Shown here piece by piece: positions 1-7,382 of a DNA stretch of 53,204 bases. Positions within the stretch are counted from its first letter, which is position 1, and every line of letters begins with the position of its first letter. The notes beneath the pieces were generated by a model. That model did no database searches. It saw only the letters and a list, made by a program, of their open reading frames with translations, and had not been told where the DNA came from. Source of the DNA: Hyphomicrobiaceae bacterium. GTDB taxonomy: Bacteria; Pseudomonadota; Alphaproteobacteria; Rhizobiales; Hyphomicrobiaceae. Both the position numbers and the translations under genes were made by a program. The stretch spans positions 1-53,204 of the forward strand of contig JANYHG010000071.1 in NCBI GenBank assembly GCA_025359165.1, written 5' to 3'.

Positions 1-73
1 CAAATGACTCGAGAAAATCGACGATCGTGTCGAACGCTTCGGCCGCCTTCTGCGTCGCCAACTTGCCTGCCAT
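1..73 (-). CDS. possible 5' end of an unidentified leftward gene (partial)
   Basis: An open frame reads leftward from an ATG at 73 to the window edge, about 24 codons, with no stop. A G-rich stretch about nine bases upstream of the ATG could be a ribosome binding site. The visible residues (starting [18 protein letters not shown]) are Ala/Lys-rich and helical in character; I do not recognise the family. The position, divergent from rph with about 180 bp between the starts, is where hrcA often sits in alphaproteobacteria, but this N-terminus does not look like HrcA. Too little is visible to be sure that it is a gene. Confidence 0.25.
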   Translation of the reverse strand, partial: MAGKLATQKAAEAFDTIVDFLESF

Positions 74-253
74 GCCGGTGAGCCCCCACGCGAATCAAGA
101 GGACCACCACAGATTCAGCATTCACTTAGCTTGTCACCCCCCGATTCACCCAATCGCCCTGGCATTCAACCGTGCCCCCCTTCACACGCCTACGCGCTGT
201 CACTATGGTCTGCGCGGATTTCACCTCTGACGTCAGAAAGTACAAATTCCCCA

Positions 254-967
254 ATGCGCCCATCCAAACGTAAGCCTGACGAGCTCCGGCGCGTCTCGAT
301 TGATCGCCGCGTGTCGATGCATGCCGAAGGCTCGTGCCTGATCAAGTTCGGCAACACCCACGTGTTGTGCACCGCCAGCCTCGAAGAACGCATCCCGCCG
401 TGGCTGAAGGGTCAGGGCAAGGGCTGGGTCACCGCCGAATATGCCATGCTACCGCGCGCCACTACACAACGCACCCGGCGTGAAGTGACGCAAGGCCATG
501 CCTCCGGCCGCACCCAGGAAATCCAGCGGCTGATCGGGCGTGCGCTGCGCGCCGTGGTCGATCTCAAGGCGCTCGGGGAACGGCAGATCTCCATCGACTG
601 CGACGTGATCCAGGCCGATGGCGGCACCCGCACGGCTTCGATCACCGGTGCCTACGTCGCGCTGTATGATTGCCTCCAATGGATGAAGCAGCGCGACATG
701 ATCCGCGACAACGTCTTGCGTGACAGCGTGGCGGCAGTGTCGTGCGGATTGTACGGCGGGCAGGCCGTGCTCGATCTCGATTATGCCGAGGATTCGGAGG
801 CCGATGCCGACGCCAATTTTGTCATGACCGGGTCGGGCGGTATCGTCGAAATTCAGGGCACCGCCGAGACCGTGCCGTTCAGCGAGGCCCAATACAACGA
901 GCTGATGGCACTCGCTAAGAAAGGCATTACCGAACTCTCGTCGCTGCAGAAGCTGACGGTCAGCTGA
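254..967 (+). CDS. rph: ribonuclease PH
   Basis: Ribonuclease PH is a phosphate-dependent 3'-to-5' exoribonuclease that trims tRNA 3' ends in the cytoplasm. The 237-residue product matches the usual length of about 238. The N-terminus [12 protein letters not shown] is the standard start of the family and fixes the ATG at 254, although the frame is open further upstream. The RNase PH core is intact: [15 protein letters not shown] near the N-terminus, the Arg-rich [20 protein letters not shown] stretch, the [19 protein letters not shown] phosphate-binding block, and the ending VEIQGTAE...FSEAQYNEL. rdgB follows on the same strand after a palindromic repeat, a pairing common in alphaproteobacteria. 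Nothing odd was seen. Confidence 0.97.
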   Translation: MRPSKRKPDELRRVSIDRRVSMHAEGSCLIKFGNTHVLCTASLEERIPPWLKGQGKGWVTAEYAMLPRATTQRTRREVTQGHASGRTQEIQRLIGRALRAVVDLKALGERQISIDCDVIQADGGTRTASITGAYVALYDCLQWMKQRDMIRDNVLRDSVAAVSCGLYGGQAVLDLDYAEDSEADADANFVMTGSGGIVEIQGTAETVPFSEAQYNELMALAKKGITELSSLQKLTVS

Positions 968-970
968 GGC

Positions 971-985
971 GAGGGCTCTGCCCTC
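971..985 (+). other. short hairpin just after rph
   Basis: GAGGGC-TCT-GCCCTC forms a six-pair stem a few bases after the rph stop codon. It has no following T-run, so it is not a typical intrinsic terminator. It could stabilise the rph 3' end or mark the edge of the repeat that follows. Confidence 0.35.
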
Positions 986-1012
986 GACCCGCCGACCGGC
1001 GAATGTGTTGGT

Positions 1013-1110
1013 CACCAAGCCCAACTGCGGCTCGGCCGCACGTAGGCAACTGCCGTCGGGCGGTAGCCCGCCCCGGCCGGAGCGCGACCAGCGCGTGAGG
1101 CCCAAACAAG
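1013..1110 (+). repeat. isolated copy of the ~100-bp palindromic repeat
   Basis: This copy shares the core GTAGGC-ACTGCCGTCGGGCG followed by GTAGCCCGCC with the four-unit array at 1762-2178. Its first hairpin is TGCGGC-tcg-GCCGCA, where the array units have TGCACCC-x-GGGTGCA, so the sequence differs but the pairing is kept. It ends near GCGACCAGCGCGTGAGGC. It lies between rph and rdgB and ends about ten bases before the rdgB start codon, so the folded RNA could affect rdgB translation. It is REP-like in character. Confidence 0.75.
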
Positions 1111-1118
1111 AGCAACCG

Positions 1119-1742
1119 ATGACCACCTCACCCCGCAAACTCGTCCCCGGCATCAAACTGGTAGTGGCCACGCATAACCCGGGCAAAGTCCGCGAGATCA
1201 ACGCGTTGATCGCCCCTTTCGGGCTCGTGGCGGTTTCGGCAGGCGAACTCGGCCTGCCCGAGCCTGACGAGACTGGCACCATGTTAGCATCCAACGCACG
1301 CATAAAAGCCCGCGCGGCGGCAGATGCATCGGGACTGCCGGCGTTGGCGGACGACAGCGGCTTGTGCGTCGATGCACTGGACGGGGCACCGGGAATATTC
1401 TCGGCGCGCTGGGGTGGCACGGCGAAGGATTTCGGCGCAGCCATGGCGCGCGTCAATCGCGAGTTGGAACTGCGCGGCGCACGCTTGCCCTCGGACCGGG
1501 CGGCGCATTTCGTTTCCGCTTTATGTCTCTCCTGGCCCGCCGGCGACGATCAGATTTTTGAAGGCCGCGCGTTCGGTGAAGTGGTGTGGCCGCCACGCGG
1601 AAAACTCGGTTTCGGCTATGATCCGATGTTTCTTCCAGACGGCTACGAAGAAACCTTCGGCGAGCTCGCAGCCGAAGAAAAAGATAAAATCTCCCACCGC
1701 GCACGCGCCTTCGAAAAATTCGTCAGGGCATGCCTGCCGTGA
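1119..1742 (+). CDS. rdgB: non-canonical purine NTP pyrophosphatase (RdgB/HAM1 family)
   Basis: RdgB hydrolyses dITP, ITP and XTP to monophosphates and keeps deaminated purines out of DNA and RNA. The 207-residue length is normal. Diagnostic stretches are [14 protein letters not shown] near the N-terminus (substrate binding), [20 protein letters not shown] (metal and catalytic Asp region), [16 protein letters not shown], and the closing [13 protein letters not shown]. The ATG at 1119 is chosen because the extended frame upstream is only read-through of the palindromic repeat. The gene is bracketed on both sides by copies of that repeat. hemW, which often follows rdgB in this class, is absent here. 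Confidence 0.96.
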   Translation: MTTSPRKLVPGIKLVVATHNPGKVREINALIAPFGLVAVSAGELGLPEPDETGTMLASNARIKARAAADASGLPALADDSGLCVDALDGAPGIFSARWGGTAKDFGAAMARVNRELELRGARLPSDRAAHFVSALCLSWPAGDDQIFEGRAFGEVVWPPRGKLGFGYDPMFLPDGYEETFGELAAEEKDKISHRARAFEKFVRACLP

Positions 1743-1761
1743 GGGAAATGGTACAGAACCC

Positions 1762-2178
1762 ACCTGCACCTCGGGTGCACGTAGGCGACTGCCGTCGGGC
1801 GGTAGCCCGCCCCAGCCGGAGCGCGACCAGCGCGTGAGGTTCACTCGCAAAGCTCAACCCACCTGCACCCTGGGTGCACGTAGGCGACTGCCGTCGGGCG
1901 GTAGCCCGCCCCTGTCGCATCCGCGACAAGCGCGTGAGGCTCAATCGCAAAGCTCAACCCACCTGCACCCCGGGTGCACGTAGGCGACTGCCGTCGGGCG
2001 GTAGCCCGCCCCTGTCGCATCCGCGACCAGCGCGTGAGGCTCACTCGCAAAGCTCAACCCACCTGCACCCTGGGTGCACGTAGGCGACTGCCGTCAGGCG
2101 GTAGCCCGCCCCAGCCGGAGCGCGAGCGGATGCTCTGTCGCATCCGCGACCAGCGCGTGAGGCTCAAACGTGAGGCTC
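1762..2178 (+). repeat. tandem array of four ~100-bp palindromic (REP-like) units
   Basis: Units start at 1762, 1861, 1961 and 2061, with spacings of 99, 100 and 100 bp; the last unit is longer (about 118 bp). Each carries a TGCACCC/GGGTGCA-type hairpin, the core GTAGGCGACTGCCGTC, a GGGC-GGTA-GCCC hairpin and a tail ending GCGCGTGAGG. The segment after GTAGCCCGCC exists in two forms, a CCAGCCGGAGCGCGA form (units 1 and 4) and a TGTCGC-ATCC-GCGACA hairpin form (units 2 and 3). Unit 4 has both in series. The array fills the convergent gap between rdgB and tusA. There are no unique spacers, so it is not a CRISPR. Confidence 0.88.
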
Positions 2179-2401
2179 AATTATGCCGGATGACGAAGCG
2201 GAAGATGCCGCCGCTCTCGGAGCTTTCCACCAGCGTATTTTTGCTCTGGGTGCAGTAGGCCTCGAAGTCGCCCTGCGCGCCGGGATCGGTTGCCAGCACT
2301 TCGATTGTTGCGCCTTTGGGCAGCGCTGCCAGCGCTTTCTTTGTTTTCAGGATAGGCATCGGGCACTGCAGCCCCTGCAAGTCGAGCGTCTGGTCGGCCA
2401 T
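2177..2401 (-). CDS. tusA: TusA-family sulfurtransferase / sulfur carrier
   Basis: TusA-type proteins carry persulfide sulfur on a conserved cysteine, for tRNA thiolation or other sulfur trafficking in the cytoplasm. Starting at the ATG at 2401 the product is 74 residues, the normal size for the family. The hallmark CPMP motif (CPxP, Cys13) sits in LDLQGLQCPMPILKTKKAL, followed by the usual beta strand ATIEVLATDPGAQGDFEAYC. An in-frame ATG at 2419 gives six more residues and cannot be excluded. Partner tus genes are not nearby, so its role, tRNA modification or a general sulfur relay, cannot be read from context. It converges with rdgB over the repeat array. Confidence 0.88.
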   Translation of the reverse strand: MADQTLDLQGLQCPMPILKTKKALAALPKGATIEVLATDPGAQGDFEAYCTQSKNTLVESSESGGIFRFVIRHN

Positions 2402-2798
2402 TTTTGAATAATACCCCATTGCGGACACTGTTCGACCCAAACCGTGCCGTGAAAGTTTGCAACACGTCAATACGACGCCGGTCCGCGTGTGTGTTCCCTG
2501 AACAAGATCACATGCTCCTCCAGTTATCCGCGAACGGTGTCTGAAACGCAGCCAATCTGAACAGTAGTTGCTTTCGCGCGCTGCGCGTCGGCAGTCGCGG
2601 CATCACGAGAAATTCCTAACGAGGCCGCCATCCGCAGCGGTTCTTGGTCCGTATCTGTCGTACGCGCATCGAACGCGACGCTCGCTCGCAATGGCACGCG
2701 GATGAACGCAAAATGAACCCCCTCTTCAGGCTGATTTCATCGGCTGGGAGATATGTTGATCAAAACGGGCGCAAACGCCCCGCAGGGATTTGAGATAC
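2402..2798. other. intergenic region, mostly featureless
   Basis: No convincing gene is seen in these 400 bases. A GGGCG-CAAA-CGCCC hairpin lies at about 2767-2780, just upstream of the small open frame at 2799. The stretch presumably holds the tusA promoter, but no clear -35/-10 pair stands out. Confidence 0.4.
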
Positions 2799-2885
2799 AT
2801 GCGCAAACAACTCGAAGGCTTGGCGTTCGTCGTTATGGCGTCGGTCGTGATCGCCGGTACCGTCGCAACCATTGTTTTGAGCTGA
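2799..2885 (+). CDS. possible 28-residue single-pass membrane peptide
   Basis: A short frame from ATG 2799 encodes a 28-residue peptide beginning MRKQLEGLAF. After a basic start it is almost entirely hydrophobic (Val, Ala, Ile, Leu, Gly) and ends VLS. This is the composition of a small single-span membrane protein. An AGGGA sequence lies about eleven bases before the ATG. It sits 166 bp upstream of the DUF463 ATPase gene on the same strand. I do not recognise a family, and short hydrophobic frames can occur by chance, so the call is tentative. Confidence 0.33.
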   Translation: MRKQLEGLAFVVMASVVIAGTVATIVLS

Positions 2886-3051
2886 TTGACTGTCGCCGTG
2901 CCGTCCACCCGCCACTGACGCTAGCGCTCGAGGGCGCAACCGCCGCGCACTGCGGCTTGTGCGCTACCTCACGCCGCCTTATCTGCTAGATGCCTAGGCA
3001 TCGGCGTACCCTTTGGGGTCGACCGGCGCGCGGGTCTCAGGTGGCAATTCA

Positions 3052-4530
3052 GTGAAATTTTCCGACATTATTGATCCGGCCACCGACGCCATGCGCTCTG
3101 CCGGTTTGTTCGCCACCGACTTCAACACCCCGGCCGTGCGGCTCGGCGTGACCGGGCTTTCCCGCGCCGGCAAAACCGTTTTCATCACGTCGCTTGTGCG
3201 CAATTTGATCGGCGATGGTCGGCTGCCGTTTTTTGCAGCCCATGCGGATGGCCGCATCCACAGGGTTTATCTCGAGCCGCAGCCTGACGACGCCATCCCC
3301 CGGTTCGCCTACGAAGATCATCTGGCGCTGTTGTCGGCACCCGAGCCACACTGGCCGGACGGGACGCGTCGCATCAGCCAACTCCGTTTGACGTTCGAAT
3401 ACACCCCCAAGGGGTTCATCCGCCGGACATTGCAACCGGCCCTCGGCTTCAGTCGCCTGCATCTCGATATCGTCGATTATCCCGGCGAATGGCTGATCGA
3501 TCTTGCTCTGCTGGAGCAGAGTTATGCCCAGTGGTCGCAGCAGGCGCTGGCGGACGCGGCGCAACCGCAGCGGACCGCTCACGCGCGCGACCTTCAAGCG
3601 TTCATCACCGCACTCGATCCGCGCGGCCCGCTCGACGAGGCCGTGGCGCAACAGGGCGCTCGGCTGTTCCGTGCCTATCTGGCCGCCGCGCGCGCTGCGG
3701 AGCCTCAGTTATCGACGCTCGGGCCCGGTCGCTTTCTCATGCCCGGCGATCTCGACGGTTCGCCGCTACTGACGTTCTTTCCGCTGCCCCCATTGTCTGC
3801 CACGCCGCCGCGCGGCAGCTTGGCACTGGCGATGATGCGCCGTTACGACAGCTACGTGTCGCACGTCGTGAAACCGTTTTTCCGCGATCACTTTTCGCGC
3901 CTTGATCGCCAGATCGTTCTGCTTGACGCGCTGAGCGCGCTCAATCATGGCCCCTCGGCCCTCAACGAGTTGTCGGCGGCGATGACTAACGTGCTGACTG
4001 CGTTCCGCCCGGGGGTGAATACGTGGTTGTCGAGTATCTTTCGGCGAAGGGTGGATCGCATCGTTTTCGCAGCCACCAAGGCCGATCATCTGCATCAATC
4101 GAGCCATGCGGCGCTCGAAGCTTTGGTCGGCGTGCTGACTGATAAGGCGCAGCGGCGAGCGGCCTTCGCAGGCGCATCCGTGAAACCTCTGGCGCTCGCC
4201 GCTGTCAGGGCCACACGCGAGGGCGAGGTCAAGAGCGGCCGCGAGATGGTTCCGTGTATCATCGGCACACCGGAGGCGGGCGAAAGCGTCGCTGGCGTAC
4301 AATTCGACGGCAAGACCGAAACGGCTCTGTTTCCCGGCGACCTGCCTGCCGATGCCAAAGTGTTGCTCGATACGATGGCGACCAAAGTTGCGGGCGCCGA
4401 GGATGTACGCACCGTGCGCTTTCGTCCGCCACGTCTCGAACGTGAAACGGCCGGCGGCCTCAAACCGGCACCGCCCCATATCCGCCTCGACCGTGCCTTG
4501 GAGTTTCTGATCGGAGACAAGCTCGTATGA
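3052..4530 (+). CDS. YcjX-like (DUF463) P-loop NTPase
   Basis: This is a member of the DUF463/YcjX family of GTPase-like proteins, often stress-induced and paired with a membrane protein of the YcjF type. The product is 492 residues from the GTG at 3052. That start is preferred because GGTGG lies about seven bases upstream; a TTG further upstream (3013) would lengthen it by 13. Early residues read LGVTGLSRAGKTVFITSL, with the P-loop GLSRAGKT at 35-42, which is diagnostic. Further family stretches are DIVDYPGEWLIDLALL (switch/Walker B region) and VFAATKADHLH. The stop overlaps the start of the next gene (ATGA), so the two proteins are probably made together. The exact cellular role is not established. 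Confidence 0.9.
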   Translation: MKFSDIIDPATDAMRSAGLFATDFNTPAVRLGVTGLSRAGKTVFITSLVRNLIGDGRLPFFAAHADGRIHRVYLEPQPDDAIPRFAYEDHLALLSAPEPHWPDGTRRISQLRLTFEYTPKGFIRRTLQPALGFSRLHLDIVDYPGEWLIDLALLEQSYAQWSQQALADAAQPQRTAHARDLQAFITALDPRGPLDEAVAQQGARLFRAYLAAARAAEPQLSTLGPGRFLMPGDLDGSPLLTFFPLPPLSATPPRGSLALAMMRRYDSYVSHVVKPFFRDHFSRLDRQIVLLDALSALNHGPSALNELSAAMTNVLTAFRPGVNTWLSSIFRRRVDRIVFAATKADHLHQSSHAALEALVGVLTDKAQRRAAFAGASVKPLALAAVRATREGEVKSGREMVPCIIGTPEAGESVAGVQFDGKTETALFPGDLPADAKVLLDTMATKVAGAEDVRTVRFRPPRLERETAGGLKPAPPHIRLDRALEFLIGDKLV

Positions 4531-5594
4531 GCCTCGTTCCGCCAATTCCGCCGGCCTCAGGCGAACCGCGCCGCGGCCCGCGCGTGTTCAAGACCGACGA
4601 CCCCGCGCTCGTCGTGACCGTCACGGCGGCCGAACCGGATCCCACCCCGCACGCTTCCTTGGGTGGCGCGGATGCCTCCGACCGGGAGCCGCGTCCGGGA
4701 CTGCGCGCGACCGCCGGCAGCCTGATTGAAACCGGTTTCCGTTGGGGCCTGTTGCTTATGTCCGCGCTGGCGGGTGCGGCCGCGCTTGCAGCGGGAGTAT
4801 GGTTTTCCCGCTTCGTCTCTGTCGGCCTGGAGCGTGACGACTGGATCGGCCTGTCCATCCGCAGCCTGCTCGCCGTCGCAGCCGTTGCCGCAGGTGTATT
4901 GCTGATCCGCGAACTGTTCGGCTGGATGCGCTTGTCGCGTCTCGGTCGCCTTCGCCGCACAGTCGATGCCGCCATCGCCGCCCGCGACTTGCCGGGCGAG
5001 CGCAGAGCCGCCGACCGCATCGTCGGCCTCTACAGCGGTCGGCCTGAATTGGCATGGTCACTCGCCCGCGTCAAAACGCACCGCGCGGATGTGCACGATC
5101 CGGCGGCGCTTCTCATTCTCGTCGAACGCGACCTCGTGGCCGGTCTCGATACGATCGCGCGCCGCCAGATCACCACCGCCGCCAAGCGTGTCGCCACCGT
5201 TACGGCGCTGTCGCCGCTGGCGAGTTTGGCGCTGGCGTTCGTAGTGTTCGAGAACGTGCGACTTCTGCGTCGCTTAGCGACGCTCTACGGCGGCAGGCCT
5301 GGGCTCGTCGGCGCACTCAGGTTGTCGCGCAAGGTGATCGGCAACTTGATCGCAGCAGGTGGTTTGGCCCTGACGGACGATCTCCTGGGGCAGTTCATCG
5401 GGCAGGATGTGCTGCGGCGACTGTCGAAACGCTTGGGCGAGGGTGCGTTCAATGGTGCCTTGACGGCGCGCATCGGAGTGGCCGCCCTCGCCGAGGTCCG
5501 GCCTCTTCCGTTTCTCGAAGCATCACCATTGCGCGTGCGCGATATCGTAGCCGAGGTTGTCCGGCCCACGGCTGTAGCCCGAACGAATGCCTAA
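4527..5594 (+). CDS. YcjF-like (DUF697/TIGR01620) inner-membrane protein
   Basis: This 355-residue membrane protein starts at ATG 4527, overlapping the stop of the YcjX-like gene by four bases. The N-terminal 65 or so residues are polar and Pro/Arg-rich. Two hydrophobic segments follow, at about 73-95 and 108-128. The remainder is the DUF697-type domain, with a further hydrophobic stretch around 233-245 and the glycine-rich ending LIAAGGLALTDDLLGQFIG...RLSKRLGEGAFNG, typical of YcjF/TIGR01620. In other proteobacteria the pair is co-transcribed. The molecular function is unknown. No signs of truncation are seen. Confidence 0.88.
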   Translation: MSLVPPIPPASGEPRRGPRVFKTDDPALVVTVTAAEPDPTPHASLGGADASDREPRPGLRATAGSLIETGFRWGLLLMSALAGAAALAAGVWFSRFVSVGLERDDWIGLSIRSLLAVAAVAAGVLLIRELFGWMRLSRLGRLRRTVDAAIAARDLPGERRAADRIVGLYSGRPELAWSLARVKTHRADVHDPAALLILVERDLVAGLDTIARRQITTAAKRVATVTALSPLASLALAFVVFENVRLLRRLATLYGGRPGLVGALRLSRKVIGNLIAAGGLALTDDLLGQFIGQDVLRRLSKRLGEGAFNGALTARIGVAALAEVRPLPFLEASPLRVRDIVAEVVRPTAVARTNA

Positions 5595-5752
5595 TTCATT
5601 CGTTTACACACAATTACAACCCTGTAGTGTTGTTCCAAAGATCGCAATCGACGTTTACTAAAGATTGTGCTTTCCGTTTCCTTCGCTCTCGAATTCCAGC
5701 ATATTGACTCAACCAGAAGCTGAAATTTCGTTAGCAAAAGCCGGGGAATACA

Positions 5753-6076
5753 ATGCTTGAAGGCGTGTCAGTTCATACGACATCTGAAATCAGCGGCCTC
5801 GTACCGATCAACCCGTCATCCGACGCCTATCTCCTGCCGGGCAAACGCCGCCGCCCGCGTAAAGCCGCGCTCTTCACGCCCCGAGAAATCGAAGTTCTTG
5901 AATGGGTCGCCAAGGGCAAAACCGACTGGCAAACAGCCCAGATCCTGTTCATCTCGCGCAAAACGGTGAATTATCACGTCGAGCGTGCAAAGCGGAAACT
6001 GCAGGTGCCGACCCGCGTTCAGGCCGTTCTCGCCGCCGTCGACATGGGCTTGATGCCGAGCTTCCAACAGCAGTGA
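5753..6076 (+). CDS. stand-alone LuxR-type helix-turn-helix regulator
   Basis: The 107-residue protein consists of a 38-residue basic N-terminal region and a LuxR-type DNA-binding domain at about 39-98. The domain shows FTPREIEVLEWVAKGKTDWQ and SRKTVNYHVERAKRKLQV. The GKTDW-Q element resembles the DNA-binding half of acyl-homoserine-lactone LuxR receptors more than NarL-type regulators. No autoinducer-binding or receiver domain is present, and no luxI-like gene is in the window. GGGGAAT lies about six bases before the ATG at 5753. The 158-bp upstream region is AT-richer than its surroundings and may be its own control region. It could be a truncated receptor or a purpose-built short regulator; targets are unknown. 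Confidence 0.85.
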   Translation: MLEGVSVHTTSEISGLVPINPSSDAYLLPGKRRRPRKAALFTPREIEVLEWVAKGKTDWQTAQILFISRKTVNYHVERAKRKLQVPTRVQAVLAAVDMGLMPSFQQQ

Positions 6077-6474
6077 CAGCAGTCCGATCGCTGCAATTTT
6101 TCTCTGAAAGCCGTCAGGCATGCCGCTCGAATTCGTCGTTACAGTCGCGTTGCTCTTCGTCGCATCTGCATCCCAAGGTCTCGGGTCTCCGATGCGATCG
6201 ATAGTGCGTCGTCGCCGCGAATGCGTGGAAACGACGGCATCTCTGCCTGAACGCCGAGCCCGGCTGCGCCCGCGCGCTATGAGCCTCAGTGTCATCTCAT
6301 GCGCGGTGCAGCAGTTTGCCCTTTACAAACCTTTGCCCCGCAGACACGGGCCGCAAAGCCCTGTGGTCTCGACAACATTGAGCGCGTTGCCGGCTCAACC
6401 CGCCTGGCGATTTGCTTTTGCCCCCTGCGTCCGCTATCGCCCATGCCAACGCCCTTGGAGCGGGAACTACCGCC
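6077..6474. other. intergenic region without a supported gene
   Basis: About 400 bases separate the LuxR-type gene from the ABC ATPase. A plus-strand frame starting at 6120 has a hydrophobic opening (MPLEFVVTVALLFVASASQG) but then runs into Arg/Pro-rich sequence that looks non-coding and overlaps the ATPase, so it is not called. No repeat, terminator or promoter is clear. Confidence 0.4.
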
Positions 6475-7245
6475 GTGCAGCTTCAGCTTTCCAATATCGG
6501 CCACGACTATGACGCGCTCGCTGTTCTCGACAGCATCTCGTTTACCGTCGCGTCAGGTGAAATCCTCGGCATCATTGGTCCGTCGGGGTGCGGTAAGTCG
6601 ACGTTGCTCGGCATCGTCGGCGGGCTGATCAAACCGTCGCGCGGCGAGGTGCTCGCTTCAGGCCCTCAGCCGCCTGGCTGTCTCAATCCCTTGACGTACG
6701 TATTTCAAGATTTTGCGCTGCTGCCATGGAGGACGGTCGAGGGCAATATCCGCCTCGTGCTCGACCCGCACGATCTTTCCAGCGCCGAGAAGCAGGAGCG
6801 TGTGGACGGCGTGCTCGCGCAGACTAAACTCGCCGACTTCAGGCATGCGCTGCCGCGTCAGCTGTCCGGCGGCATGCGGCAGCGTGTCGGCATTGCCCGC
6901 GCGCTTGCGGTCAAACCAGCGGCCCTGTTGATGGACGAGCCTTTGTCTGCCCTCGACGCGCAAACCCGGCTGCTGTTGATGGACGAGTTCGCAACGCTGT
7001 TTGCCGCATCCAAAACGACCGTGGTGTACGTGACCCACAATCTTGCCGAGGCCGCACGTCTGTGCCATCGCGTCGTGGCTCTCTCCCGCCGCCCCGGCCG
7101 CATCAAGGAGATCGTCGATATCGCCACCCCACAGGATGCGCGCACGACGCACTCCGCCACCCTCGACGCCGACGAGGCGCGCCTCTGGTCCATCATCCGC
7201 GATGAAGCCGCCGCCGCCGACCGCGAACTTGTTTCGCTGGCATGA
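6475..7245 (+). CDS. ABC transporter ATP-binding protein, nitrate/sulfonate/taurine type
   Basis: This 256-residue ABC ATPase resembles the SsuB/TauB/NrtD group. It has Walker A GPSGCGKST (about 35-43), Q-loop VFQDFALLPWRTV, signature LSGGMRQRVGIARAL, Walker B ALLMDEPLSALD, and the H-loop in VYVTHNLAEA. The FQDFALLPWRTV sequence is typical of this import family. The start is taken as GTG 6475 because the product then begins directly with the first beta strand (QLQLSNIGHDYD); no ATG is available nearby. No permease or substrate-binding gene lies on either side, so it is an orphan in this window and its substrate is not known. Confidence 0.88.
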   Translation: MQLQLSNIGHDYDALAVLDSISFTVASGEILGIIGPSGCGKSTLLGIVGGLIKPSRGEVLASGPQPPGCLNPLTYVFQDFALLPWRTVEGNIRLVLDPHDLSSAEKQERVDGVLAQTKLADFRHALPRQLSGGMRQRVGIARALAVKPAALLMDEPLSALDAQTRLLLMDEFATLFAASKTTVVYVTHNLAEAARLCHRVVALSRRPGRIKEIVDIATPQDARTTHSATLDADEARLWSIIRDEAAAADRELVSLA

Positions 7246-7382
7246 CCGATTGAACGCCTCCAGATCGCACTCGAGAAAGCGAACGAAAGCTCAGGGTCGT
7301 TTCGTGTTACAACTAAAACCGGAACCGCCTCAGCGTGGGCTTTGGGGGTGGGATCGCCGACCTCTCACGGAAAGTGGCTCAC

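Noticed and set aside
27-230. 67-residue plus-strand frame before rph
   Set aside because: It has no recognisable features, is His/Pro-rich, overlaps the rph leader and lacks a clear ribosome binding site.
1762-2178. Tandem repeats considered as a CRISPR array
   Set aside because: Units are nearly identical over their whole length, with no unique spacers, and no cas gene is present.
1324-2258. Overlapping plus- and minus-strand frames through the 1.7-2.2 kb region
   Set aside because: They are read-through of the palindromic repeat array; each repeats the same Arg/Pro-rich string and none resembles a protein family.
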